Positions 18,199 to 26,295 of a DNA stretch of 64,000 bases are shown here, in pieces (positions within the stretch are counted from its first letter, which is position 1; each line of letters begins with the position of its first letter). Source of the DNA: Planctomycetota bacterium (GTDB lineage Bacteria > Planctomycetota > J058); NCBI GenBank assembly GCA_023954375.1, contig JAMLIC010000038.1:1-64000 (forward strand), in the 5' to 3' direction. Made by a program: the position numbers and the translations under genes. Below the pieces are notes generated by a model. The model worked only from the letters and a program-made list of their open reading frames with translations. It was not told where the DNA came from and searched no databases.

Positions 18199-18947
18199 CG
18201 CGTGGTCCCCACGGCGCCCACGCGCGCCTGCGGCGGGGCGACGAGCACCTGCACGACGTGCGGCTCGCCGGCGATCACCACGGCCACGCGCGCCTCGATC
18301 GCCATCGGCAGGGTGTCGGACGCGCCCGAGTCCCACACGTCGGTCCAGGCCGTGCCGTCCCAGAAGCGCACCTCGAGGCCGACGGCCTCGGGCGCGATCT
18401 CCTCGGGCGGCTCGGGCTCGCTGCCGGGGAGCGGGTCGCGCAGGCGCTGCACGCGCCGCACGAGGCCGCGCTCGGGCGTGAGCGGGTCGTCGTCGATCTC
18501 CCACAGGACCTGCCAGATGCCGCCGTGGCCGACCGGCTCCGTGTCGCCCCAGGTCGGCGGCGGGCCGAGCACGGCCAGGGTGATCACGTCGCGGCCCTGG
18601 AGGACGTCGTCGCCCGCGAGGGGGTCGCCGCCGGGGCCGAAGACGATCGGGCGCGCGGCGACGTCGGGCGCGAGGAGCTCCTCGGCGCCGGCGCCGGCGC
18701 CGCCGGCGAAGCTCTGGCCGATGATCCCCGAGGCGTGGAGCCCGCCCGCCGGGACGACCGCGCGCAGGTCGGCCTCGAGCCGCCGCGCGATCGCGGCGCG
18801 TACGCCGCGCGCCTCGGCGCGCGTGCGGACCGCCCGCTCGGCGCGGTGCGACACCTGCACGAGCTGCGCCACGGCCAGGCCGACGACGGCGGCCAGCGTC
18901 GAGGCCAGGAGCACCTCGAGCAGGGTGAACCCCGCGCGGCGGCTCAC
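18195..18947 (-). CDS. gspJ: T2SS minor pseudopilin GspJ
   Basis: 250 residues from a GTG overlapping the gspI stop (GTGA). A prepilin-peptidase cleavage motif RRAGFTLLEVLLAS is at the N-terminus, with Phe after the cleaved Gly and Glu at +5, followed by a hydrophobic helix. The globular part contains FWDGTAWTDVWDS and LPMAIEARVAVVIAGEPHVV, as in GspJ/PilW-like proteins. It lies between gspI and gspK, the conserved order for the minor pseudopilin tip complex. Confidence 0.88.
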   Translation of the reverse strand: MSRRAGFTLLEVLLASTLAAVVGLAVAQLVQVSHRAERAVRTRAEARGVRAAIARRLEADLRAVVPAGGLHASGIIGQSFAGGAGAGAEELLAPDVAARPIVFGPGGDPLAGDDVLQGRDVITLAVLGPPPTWGDTEPVGHGGIWQVLWEIDDDPLTPERGLVRRVQRLRDPLPGSEPEPPEEIAPEAVGLEVRFWDGTAWTDVWDSGASDTLPMAIEARVAVVIAGEPHVVQVLVAPPQARVGAVGTTR

Positions 18948-19348
18948 CGGCCGGTCTCCGGGTCGATGTAGAGCAGCCGCGAGACGCTCAGCTCCCGCTC
19001 GACCCCGAGGCGCGTCCAGCGGACCGTGAGCAGGGCGTCGGTCAGCCCCTCGCGCTCGCCCGGGGTGACGACGACCGACCAGCCGAGGTCGGGCGCGCCG
19101 TCCTCCTCGAAGGTGCCGTCGGCGTTCGTGAGCGGCAGGATCCCCGCCTCGACGCGGCCCAGGAGCAGCTCGAGGTGCGTCGCCGCGAGCGACAGGTCGC
19201 CCGCGTGCGCCTCGGCCTTCACGGCCGCGCTCACGCCGGCCGCGGCGAGCGCCAGGGCGCCGCCGGCGATGACGACGGCGATGAGCACCTCGACGAGGGT
19301 GAGGCCGCGGCGGCTCGGAGCACGTGAAGAGATGCACCCCGCTCGCAC
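18944..19348 (-). CDS. gspI: T2SS minor pseudopilin GspI
   Basis: 134 residues from the GTG at 19348. The prepilin motif SRRGLTLVEVLIAVVIAGGA is present, with Leu in place of the usual Phe at +1 and Glu at +5. The compact C-terminal region (HLELLLGRVEAGIL, DLGWSVVVTPGE, LTVRWTRLGVERELSVSRL) matches the GspI size and plan. No ATG lies close to the motif, and the GTG gives a leader of about 17 residues; the frame is open further upstream through non-coding-looking DNA. A 211-base gap with a hairpin and a repeat element separates it from gspH. Confidence 0.82.
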   Translation of the reverse strand: MRAGCISSRAPSRRGLTLVEVLIAVVIAGGALALAAAGVSAAVKAEAHAGDLSLAATHLELLLGRVEAGILPLTNADGTFEEDGAPDLGWSVVVTPGEREGLTDALLTVRWTRLGVERELSVSRLLYIDPETGR

Positions 19349-19472
19349 GGCGTTGGTGACCGGCCTTCGATCGGAGCAGCACGAGAGGCGAGGCCGCGGA
19401 GGCCGAGGCGAGGCGGCGCGCGCGCGGGCGACGACGTATCGACATACTTCGAGCCGCGCGCGCCGCCCGCCC

Positions 19473-19491
19473 CGTCGTGCGAAGCACGACG
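19473..19491. other. Hairpin in the gspH-gspI gap
   Basis: CGTCGTGC (19473-19480) and GCACGACG (19484-19491) form a perfect 8-bp stem with a GAA loop (TTC on the minus strand). It lies in the 211-base gap between gspH and gspI, the only large break in the first half of the T2SS operon. It could attenuate transcription or process the mRNA; there is no T-run after it. Confidence 0.5.
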
Positions 19492-19527
19492 TCTCAGCCC
19501 GCGAACCGGATCGAGCGGGCCACACGT

Positions 19528-19553
19528 GCATCCGCGGCCGCAGCCGTCGAGCA
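19528..19553 (-). repeat. Recurrent GC-rich 3' element, copy 2 (after gspH)
   Basis: Begins 6 bases after the gspH stop on the minus strand as TGCTCGA, then CGGCTGCGGCCG and CGGATGC. A 23-base core is identical to the copy after the kinase gene (35881-35903). The GTTGCGG tail found in the other two copies is missing here. Confidence 0.55.
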
Positions 19554-19559
19554 CACCAG

Positions 19560-20090
19560 TCACTCGACCTCCCCCTCCACGATCGTCGTCCGGCCGGTCG
19601 CCGGCTCGATCGTCACGGTCACGAGGTCGCCCTGGGCGCTCTCGAACACGACCCGCGCCGCGTCCGCCTCGCCGCCCGGGTGGAAGACGACGACCAGCGG
19701 CTCCCCCGTGGCCACCGGCTCGGCCAGGCGCTCGGCCGCGAACACGCGCACGCCGTCGGGGAAGGGGACCGGGCGCGACCACGACGCGGCCGCGTCGGCC
19801 GGCTCGCGCTCGGGGTCGTCGGGGTCGGTGGCGGCGGCCAGCGGGTCTCGCCGGCGCAGGAGCCGGGCCTCGCCCTTCACCGGGTCGACGACGAGCAGGT
19901 ACGCCCGCCCCTCGCCCGCGGCGCGGGCGCGCGCGGCCTGCGTGAGCGTGGCCACGTGGCGCGCCTGGGCGAGCACGCGGTCGCGCGCGCGCGACCCGGC
20001 CAGCCGCGGCAGGACGAGGAGCCCCAGGGCGGCGACGATCGCCATCACCGCCAGGAGCTCGATGAGCGTGAACCCGCGTCGACCCGCCAC
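19560..20090 (-). CDS. gspH: T2SS pseudopilin GspH
   Basis: 176 residues with the prepilin signature GRRGFTLIELLAVMAIVAAL at the N-terminus. The globular domain is beta-rich (AYLLVVDPVKGEARLL, EPLVVVFHPGGEADAARVVFE) and ends with TVTIEPATGRTTIVEGEVE, consistent with GspH. GspH caps or initiates the pseudopilus. It lies directly after gspG (6-base spacing). The ATG choice gives a 5-residue leader, normal for this class. Confidence 0.88.
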   Translation of the reverse strand: MAGRRGFTLIELLAVMAIVAALGLLVLPRLAGSRARDRVLAQARHVATLTQAARARAAGEGRAYLLVVDPVKGEARLLRRRDPLAAATDPDDPEREPADAAASWSRPVPFPDGVRVFAAERLAEPVATGEPLVVVFHPGGEADAARVVFESAQGDLVTVTIEPATGRTTIVEGEVE

Positions 20091-20096
20091 GTCCGC

Positions 20097-20528
20097 CTAC
20101 CAGTTGCCGATGTCGTCCTCGGTCCCCTCGCGACCGTCGGGGCCGAGCGAGAGCACGTCGTAGCCGTCGGTGTTGCGGGTGCCGGGCGAGCGGTAGACGA
20201 AGGCGTTGCCCCAGGGGTCGAGCGGGATGTCCTTCTCCAGGTACGGCCGCTTCCAGTTGCGCGGCTCCGGCGCCCCGCTCGGCTTCGACCGCAGCGCCTG
20301 CAGCCCCTGGGCCGTGCTCGGGTAGGCGCCGTTGTCGATCTCGTAGACCGAGAGCGCGTTGGCGAAGATCGAGATCTGCGCCTTCGTCGAGTCGATGCGC
20401 GCCTGCTCGCCGCGGCCCACCAGGTTGGGCAGCACGACGGCGGCCAGCACGGCGATGATGACCATCACCAGGAGCAGCTCGATGAGCGTGAAGCCGCGCC
20501 GCGCGCGGCGCCGGGTGGGCTGGAGCAT
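20097..20528 (-). CDS. gspG: T2SS major pseudopilin GspG
   Basis: 143 residues, the main subunit of the T2SS pseudopilus. The leader RRRARRG is followed by FTLIELLLVMVIIAVLAAVV, then the GspG-specific DPWGNAFVYRSPG and a C-terminal Ca-site region DVLSLGPDGREGTEDDI, which is diagnostic. AGGAGG lies about 10 bases before the ATG at 20528. It is between gspF and gspH in the standard order. Confidence 0.96.
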   Translation of the reverse strand: MLQPTRRRARRGFTLIELLLVMVIIAVLAAVVLPNLVGRGEQARIDSTKAQISIFANALSVYEIDNGAYPSTAQGLQALRSKPSGAPEPRNWKRPYLEKDIPLDPWGNAFVYRSPGTRNTDGYDVLSLGPDGREGTEDDIGNW

Positions 20529-20548
20529 GGGAGCACGACCTCCTGTGG

Positions 20549-21994
20549 TCACTGGACGAGGGTGTTGAGGGTGAAGATCGGCAGGAGCGCGGCCACGACC
20601 ACGAAGAAGACGACGCCCGCCACGCCCACGACCATGGCCGGCTCGAGGATGGCCACGAACGTGCGCAGGGCGTGGTCGACCTCCTCGTCGGAGCGCTCGC
20701 CGGCGCGCTCGAGGACGTCCGTGAGCGTTCCCGTCTCCTGGCCGACCTCGACCATCTCGAGCACCTGGGGGGGGAAGAGGCGCGTCTCGCGCAGCGGGTG
20801 CGCCAGGCCGGCGCCCTCGCGGAGGGACGCGAGCGTGTCGGAGAGGCGCGCCGCGAAGTCCTTGTTGCCGGCGGCCGCCTGCGCGATCTCCAGCGCCTGG
20901 AGGATCGAGACGCCGCTGGCCAGGAGCGTGCCGAGCGTGCGGCAGAAGCGGGCCACGCAGGCGTGGCCGATGACGTTGCGCAGGAGCGGGATGCGCAGGA
21001 GCGCCGCGTCGAACGTGCGCTGCCCCTGCTCGGTCGAGAGCCAGCGGCCCATGCCGATGCCGCCCGCGACGAGGAGCCCCAGGCCGACGTACCAGTGGTT
21101 GCTCAGGGCGTCGCCCGCGGCCATGAGGACGCGCGTGGGCCAGGGGAGCGCGCCGCCCAGGTCCTCGTAGATCACCGAGAAGCGGGGCACGACCCAGGTG
21201 AGGAGGAAGATCACGGCGGCGGCGGAGAGGAGCGAGAGGAGCACCGGGTAGGCGAGCGCGCCCTTGACCCGCCGCTGGAGGGCCACCTCCCGGTCGCCGA
21301 AGGTCGCCACGCGCAGGAGCGCCTGGTCGAGGAAGCCGCCCGCCTCGCCGGCGCGGATGAGCGACACGGCGGTCGAGCCGAAGAGCTCGGGGTAGGCCGC
21401 GAGCACCTGGTGGAGCGGCGCGCCCTGCGACACCTCGCGGCGCACCTCGCGCAGCACGGCGCGCGCCCGCTGGTCGTCGGCGGTGTCCTTGGCGCCCCAC
21501 ACGGCGCGCGCGTCGTCGCCCTGCTCCTGCGAGACCGCGTCGAGCGCGCGCAGGATCGGGACGCCGGCCTTGACCAGGTCGGCCAGCTCGCGCGCGAAGC
21601 GCGCCGCCGTCTCGGCGCCGATCCGCCGGCGGAAGAGCGCCTGCCACGAGCGGCGCGCCGCGTCGACGGCGGGGCTCGCCGCGCCCTGCGGCGCGGCCTG
21701 CGCCGCGGCCGGGGCGTCCGGGGCCGTCGTCACCGGCCCGCCGAGCCGGGTCGTGGCGCCCTTCGGGGCGGGGGCGGGCCCGTTCAGGCGGGTCGTGGCG
21801 CCCTTCGCGGGGGCCGGGCCGTTCAGGCGGGTGGTCGCGCCCTTGGTCGGGCCGCCCTTCTCGGGCGCGAGCGCCACGGGGAAGAGGCCCAGCCGGTCGA
21901 GGGCGCCGATCGCCGCCCGCTCGCTGTCGGCGGCGAGCGTGCCGGTGACGCTCGAGCCGTCCATGCGCCGCGCCGTGTAGACCCAGGTCGCCAT
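20549..21994 (-). CDS. gspF: T2SS inner-membrane platform protein GspF
   Basis: 481 residues, the polytopic core of the assembly platform. Two GspF domains are visible: about 125-250 (FARELADLVKAGVPILRALD) and about 330-455 (FCRTLGTLLASGVSILQALE, ETGTLTDVLERAGE). Membrane helices lie near 250-275, 300-320 and the C-terminus. After the short N-terminal domain (VYTARRMDGSSVTGTL) there is an extra linker of about 75 residues, residues 47-120, with a threefold KGATTRLNGP repeat not usual in GspF (about 400 residues). Its start overlaps the gspE stop (TGATG). Confidence 0.95.
   Translation of the reverse strand: MATWVYTARRMDGSSVTGTLAADSERAAIGALDRLGLFPVALAPEKGGPTKGATTRLNGPAPAKGATTRLNGPAPAPKGATTRLGGPVTTAPDAPAAAQAAPQGAASPAVDAARRSWQALFRRRIGAETAARFARELADLVKAGVPILRALDAVSQEQGDDARAVWGAKDTADDQRARAVLREVRREVSQGAPLHQVLAAYPELFGSTAVSLIRAGEAGGFLDQALLRVATFGDREVALQRRVKGALAYPVLLSLLSAAAVIFLLTWVVPRFSVIYEDLGGALPWPTRVLMAAGDALSNHWYVGLGLLVAGGIGMGRWLSTEQGQRTFDAALLRIPLLRNVIGHACVARFCRTLGTLLASGVSILQALEIAQAAAGNKDFAARLSDTLASLREGAGLAHPLRETRLFPPQVLEMVEVGQETGTLTDVLERAGERSDEEVDHALRTFVAILEPAMVVGVAGVVFFVVVAALLPIFTLNTLVQ
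21734..21844 (-). repeat. In-gene tandem repeat, 3 units (gspF linker)
   Basis: Encodes KGATTRLNGPAPA, KGATTRLNGPAPAP and KGATTRLGGP in succession (residues 51-87 of GspF). The DNA copies are near-identical 39- to 42-base units. They form a flexible, positively charged Thr/Arg-containing linker between the N-terminal domain and the first GspF domain. Confidence 0.85.
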
Positions 21995-23664
21995 CAGTCG
22001 TCCCGCGTGACCCGCGACACCTCGTCGGGGGTCGTCACGCCCTCGCGCACGAGGCGCTTGGCGTCGTCGCGGAGCGAGCCGTGGCCCTGCTCGCGCGCGT
22101 AGTGGCGCAGGCGCACGGCGCTGGCGCCCTGGGTGGTGAGCTCGCGCAGCCCGTCGTCGACGGGGATCACCTCGAACACGCCCGTGCGGCCCAGGTAGCC
22201 GCGCCCCTGGCAGGCCTCGCAGCCCTTGCCGCGGCGGACCCGGTCGAGCTTCATCTTCAGGTCGACGAGCGCCGCCTGGTCGAGCTCGTTCGGCGGCCCC
22301 TCGACCACGCACTCGGGGCAGTTGCGCCGCAGGAGGCGCTGCGCCTGCAGCCCCTCGATCGTGGCCGCGACCAGGTAGGGCTCGACGCCCATGTCGACCA
22401 GGCGCGGGATCGCGCCGGCGGCGTCGTTCGTGTGGAGGGTCGACAGCACCAGGTGGCCGGTGAGCGCCGACTGGACGGAGATCTCGGCCGTCTCCTGGTC
22501 GCGGATCTCGCCGATCATGATCACGTCGGGGTCGTGGCGGAGGATGCTCCGCAGGCCGCGCGCGAAGCTCAGGCCGATCTTGTCGCGGACCTGGATCTGG
22601 CTCACGCCGTCGAGGCGGTACTCGACCGGGTCCTCGACCGTGATCACCTTGAGCGCCTCGCGGTCGAGCTCGCGCAGGCCGGCGTAGAGCGTCGTCGACT
22701 TGCCGCTGCCCGTGGGCCCGGTGACGAGGACGATCCCGTGCGGCGCGTCGAGCATCTTGCGCATGGTGTCGGCGTGCGCCTTCGACAGCCCCACCTGCTC
22801 CAGGCTCAGGGCGGCGCCGCCGCCCTGGTCGAGGATGCGCAGCGCCACGCCCTCGCCGTGGATCATGGGGATGAGCGACACGCGGACGTCGAACTCCCTC
22901 CCCTGGAGCTTGAGCCGGATGCGGCCGTCCTGCGGCAGGCGCTTCTCGGCGATGTCCAGGTTCGCCATGATCTTGAGGCGCGAGACGATCGCCAGCTGGA
23001 AGCGCTTCAGCTCGCGGGGCAGCGTCGCCGGGACGAGCACGCCGTCGACGCGGTAGCGGACCTTGAGCTCGTGCTGCGTCGGCTCGATGTGGATGTCCGA
23101 CGCGCGCGCCTGGAGCGCGTCGAGGAGCAGGCGGTTGACGAACTGGATGAGCGCCGCGTCGTCCTGCGCGTCGAGGTCGCCCTCGGCGTCGTCGTCGCTG
23201 ATCGCGCGCACGCCCTCGTCGACGGCGCGGTCGAGCGCGTCGGCGCCGACGCCGTAGAGGCGGTGGATCGCCTCGTCGAGCTCGTCCTGCGGCGCGAGCC
23301 AGGGCTCGATGTCGAGCCCCGTGATCAGGCGCAGCTCGTCGAGCTCCGCCATGCAGAAGGGGTCGGCGGTGGCCACGCGCAGGCGCGCGCCGTCGCGCGC
23401 CAGCGGCACGACGCGCGACTTGAACACGACGCGCGTGGGCACCGCCTCGAGCGCCGCCTTCTCGGGCGGCTCGGCGCGCAGGTCGGCGAGGCGCAGCCCG
23501 GTCTGCTCGGCCAGCGCCCGGGCCACGTCGCGCGGCGTGGCCACGCCCAGGCGCACGAGCGCCTCGCCCAGGCGCTCGCCCGGCTGGCGCGCGGACAGGG
23601 CCTGGGCCACGTCGTCGGCCGTGACCGCCCCGCGCGCGATGAGGATCTCGCCAAGCCTCGCCAA
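21994..23664 (-). CDS. gspE: T2SS assembly ATPase GspE
   Basis: Cytoplasmic hexameric ATPase that powers pseudopilus assembly. The N-terminal MshEN/GSPII_E-N region begins LARLGEILIARGAVTADDVA. The catalytic core has DIHIEP, Walker A GPTGSGKS, the Asp box ITVEDPVEYRLDG, the Walker B region DPDVIMIGEIRDQETAE and the His box LVLSTLHTNDA. A zinc site is formed by CPEC and CEAC. I chose TTG at 23664 because the conserved domain starts there with GGGAG upstream; an ATG at 23790 is in frame but adds about 42 residues of unrelated sequence. 556 residues from TTG. It is first in the T2SS cluster. Confidence 0.94.
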   Translation of the reverse strand: MARLGEILIARGAVTADDVAQALSARQPGERLGEALVRLGVATPRDVARALAEQTGLRLADLRAEPPEKAALEAVPTRVVFKSRVVPLARDGARLRVATADPFCMAELDELRLITGLDIEPWLAPQDELDEAIHRLYGVGADALDRAVDEGVRAISDDDAEGDLDAQDDAALIQFVNRLLLDALQARASDIHIEPTQHELKVRYRVDGVLVPATLPRELKRFQLAIVSRLKIMANLDIAEKRLPQDGRIRLKLQGREFDVRVSLIPMIHGEGVALRILDQGGGAALSLEQVGLSKAHADTMRKMLDAPHGIVLVTGPTGSGKSTTLYAGLRELDREALKVITVEDPVEYRLDGVSQIQVRDKIGLSFARGLRSILRHDPDVIMIGEIRDQETAEISVQSALTGHLVLSTLHTNDAAGAIPRLVDMGVEPYLVAATIEGLQAQRLLRRNCPECVVEGPPNELDQAALVDLKMKLDRVRRGKGCEACQGRGYLGRTGVFEVIPVDDGLRELTTQGASAVRLRHYAREQGHGSLRDDAKRLVREGVTTPDEVSRVTRDD

Positions 23665-23739
23665 GCCGAACGCTCCCGTGGACAGACAGATGACTGCAAG
23701 GAGGCCCGTGGAGTCCACCGTGGGCGCCGGATGCGGCGC

Positions 23740-23764
23740 GAGGGGGGCGCCTTGCGCCCCCCTC
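23740..23764. other. GC hairpin and repeat-rich gap (23665-23929)
   Basis: GAGGGGGGCGC (23740-23750) and GCGCCCCCCTC (23754-23764) form a perfect 11-bp stem with a CTT loop. The rest of the 265-base gap holds three spaced copies of GGGGYGCAGC, two of them after TCCTGACCC, plus further short self-complementary strings. It lies between the Spy-like gene and gspE and may terminate the former. No gene is visible here. Confidence 0.5.
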
Positions 23765-23929
23765 GGTGAGGTCCAACCCCTGGCACCCACGGCCGGCCGG
23801 CCCGCGGGGGCGCAGCCTGCATGCAGCGCCCGCTCTCGCTGGGCCGCGCGTCCTGACCCCCGGGGTGCAGCAGGCTGCGCCCCTACGTCCTTCCTGACCC
23901 AGGGGCGCAGCCCTTAGGCGTCGAGCCCG

Positions 23930-24757
23930 TCAGTCCAGAACGCCCAGCCCGACGAGCTTGGCCTCCTGCTCGACCGTCAGCACCTCGCGCAGCTGGTCCA
24001 TGGCCTGCTTCACCGTGGCCTTGTCCTGCTCGCGGGAGACGCGGAACTGGTCGAGGAGCTTGCCGAGCGCCTCGGCGTCGGTCGTCTCACGCGCCTTCTG
24101 CAGGAAGCTCTGGCGGCGCGTCTCGCCCTCGGCCATGAGGAGCTCGCGGGTCTCGAGGCACGTGTCGAGCAGCGGCCCGACGACGGCCAGCTCCTCGTCA
24201 GTCAGGGCGAGCGCGCGCAGCGCCTCGTCCTTGAGCCGCTGGCGGGTGTTGCCGCGGCCCATGGGCCCGCCCTCGCCGCCGCGGCCGCGGGCGGCGCCGC
24301 CCTCGCGCATGCGGCCCTGCATGTTCTGCATGCGCTCGGCCATCTGCGCGCGCACCGCCTTGACCTTCTCCTTCTGCTCGGCGTCCAGGGTGCCCTCGAG
24401 CCGCTCGAAGCCCTCCTCGAACATCTTCTGGATCTGCTCGCGCACGGCGCCGGGGTTGCCCGACTGGAAGGCCTCGCGCATGAGGGTGCGGCCCTTCTCG
24501 CGCAGCTCCTGGTTGATCGCCTCGACCTCCTTGACCTGCTCCGGGGTCAAACCCAGCTCGCGCTGGAGCTGCTCGAGGGGCAGCCCCATGCCGCCCATGC
24601 CGCCGCCGAAGCCGCCGCGGCCCTGGCCGCGCTCGCCGCCCTGGCCGCGCTCGCGGCGGCCGCGCTCGCCCTCGCCCTGGGGCGGGGGGGTGTCCTGGGC
24701 CAGCGTGGGGGTGGTCATGGCCAGCGCGGCCGCGAGGGCGAGGGAGAGTCGGGTCAT
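23930..24757 (-). CDS. Periplasmic Spy/LTXXQ-like protein with Arg/Gly/Glu-rich segments
   Basis: 275 residues with a signal peptide (about 1-20, TPTLAQ). A Gly/Arg/Glu-rich region (about 25-58) precedes helical segments with LTPEQVKEVEAINQEL and a second similar unit after a Gly/Arg-rich spacer (LTDEELAVVGPLLD ... VEQEAKLVGLGV). The LTPEQ-type helices resemble the Spy/CpxP LTXXQ family of periplasmic stress chaperones, but the match is weak. It is transcribed divergently from truD and lies upstream of the T2SS operon with a repeat-rich gap between them. Confidence 0.65.
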   Translation of the reverse strand: MTRLSLALAAALAMTTPTLAQDTPPPQGEGERGRRERGQGGERGQGRGGFGGGMGGMGLPLEQLQRELGLTPEQVKEVEAINQELREKGRTLMREAFQSGNPGAVREQIQKMFEEGFERLEGTLDAEQKEKVKAVRAQMAERMQNMQGRMREGGAARGRGGEGGPMGRGNTRQRLKDEALRALALTDEELAVVGPLLDTCLETRELLMAEGETRRQSFLQKARETTDAEALGKLLDQFRVSREQDKATVKQAMDQLREVLTVEQEAKLVGLGVLD

Positions 24758-24981
24758 GAGGCGGTCTCCTGTGTCGGAGGTGGTGTTTCCACGGGAACGC
24801 GCCCGCGGGCAGCAGGTTTCGGTGTCGAGGCTCCAGGCTCGGTTCCTCGAAGGGGGGTGAGCTTACGGCGCCGCCGGCCCCGACCGTCACACGAACGTCA
24901 TCCGCCGGGCCGGCCCGGGGACCGGGAGGGGGTGGGCGTTGATACGATCGCCGCCCGAGGTCGTGAGGCGGCTCCCTCCTT

Positions 24982-26295
24982 ATGCTCGTCAAGCTGGTCC
25001 CCGAGGACTTCATCGTCGAGGAGCTGACCGACTGGCAGCCCGCCGAGCGCGGCTCGATCTCGGTCTACGAGGTCACCAAGCGCAAGCTCGACACCTTCGA
25101 GGCGATCCGCGTCCTCGCCGCGCGCGCCGGCGTCGGGCTCCCGAAGGTCGCCTACGTCGGCCTCAAGGACCGGCAGGGCGTCACGACCCAGCTCATCTCG
25201 ATCGAGGGCGGGCGCCTCGACGGCCGGATCCCGGGGATCCGCTACCGCTACCTCGGCCGGGCGAAGAAGCCCCTGGGTCCCGAGCACCTGCGCGGCAACG
25301 CCTTCACGATCGTCGTGCGCGACCTCGGCGAGGACGAGGTGGCCCTGCTCCGCGAGCGCCGGGCGCGCCTCGCCCGGCACGGGCTCGTCAACTACTTCGA
25401 CGACCAGCGCTTCGGCTCGCTGGTCGCCGGGCAGGGGCTGCCGGGGCGCGACCTCGTCCGCGGCGACCACGAGGCGGTCGTGCGCGCCCTGATCGCCACG
25501 CCCGGCAAGCGCGACCCCCTGCCGGAGAAGAAGTTCAAGGTCCTGGTGACCAAGGCGTGGGGCGACTGGGAGTTGCTCTGCAAGAAGTGGGGCACGCGCA
25601 AGGGCGCGGCGATGATCCAGCACCTGCGCCGGCGGCCCGGCGACTTCGCGGGCGCCCTGCAGCGGCTCCCGGCGAAGGAGCGAGCGATCCACGTGTTCGC
25701 CTACCAGTCGCTCGTCTGGAACCGGAGCGTCGCCCTCTATCTCGGGCGCCGGCTGCCGGCGCGCGCGCTGTCGCGCACGCGCTACGTGGGCGGCGACCTC
25801 GTGTGGCCGGACGCGCCGGCCGACCAGGACCTCCCGGCGCTCGTCGAGACGTTCCCGCTCCTCGACCACACGGTCGAGCCCGCCGACCCCGACGTCCGCG
25901 CGGCCGTCGACGCGGCCCTGGCCGAGGAGGGGCTCACGCGCGAGCGGTTCAGGATCGAGGGGATCGCGGGGTGCTTCTTCAAGCACCACGAGCGCCCGCT
26001 GCGCGTCTGGCCCGAGGGCCTCGACGTCCGACCGGCCGAGCCCGACGACCGGCGCCCGGGGAGGCTCAAGGTGCGGCTGTCGTTCCGCCTGCCGCCGGGC
26101 GCCTACGCGACCCTCGTCCTCCTGCGGCTCTTCGGGGCGCAGGCGCGCGACGCGGAGCGCCCGCCGCGCCGCCGCCCCGCGCGGACGACCGAGGACGCGG
26201 AGGAGGAGCAGGCGGCGACCGGGGGCGAGGGGGCGCGCCCGACGAAGCCCGCGCGCGACCGGCGGCCGAAGAAGAAGAAGCCGCGGCGCCGGTGA
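24982..26295 (+). CDS. truD: tRNA pseudouridine(13) synthase TruD
   Basis: Isomerises U13 in tRNA. 437 residues with family blocks FIVEEL near the start, the catalytic motif GLKDRQGVTTQ (residues 60-70, catalytic Asp63), RGNAFTIVVRDL, NYFDDQRFG, and FAYQSLVWNRSVALYL. The last 50 residues are a Lys/Arg/Glu-rich tail ending PKKKKPRRR, not part of the core fold and possibly RNA-binding. A TACGAT -10-like box is at 24943-24948. Its stop overlaps the start of rsmB (GTGA), so the two RNA-modification genes are coupled. Confidence 0.95.
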   Translation: MLVKLVPEDFIVEELTDWQPAERGSISVYEVTKRKLDTFEAIRVLAARAGVGLPKVAYVGLKDRQGVTTQLISIEGGRLDGRIPGIRYRYLGRAKKPLGPEHLRGNAFTIVVRDLGEDEVALLRERRARLARHGLVNYFDDQRFGSLVAGQGLPGRDLVRGDHEAVVRALIATPGKRDPLPEKKFKVLVTKAWGDWELLCKKWGTRKGAAMIQHLRRRPGDFAGALQRLPAKERAIHVFAYQSLVWNRSVALYLGRRLPARALSRTRYVGGDLVWPDAPADQDLPALVETFPLLDHTVEPADPDVRAAVDAALAEEGLTRERFRIEGIAGCFFKHHERPLRVWPEGLDVRPAEPDDRRPGRLKVRLSFRLPPGAYATLVLLRLFGAQARDAERPPRRRPARTTEDAEEEQAATGGEGARPTKPARDRRPKKKKPRRR

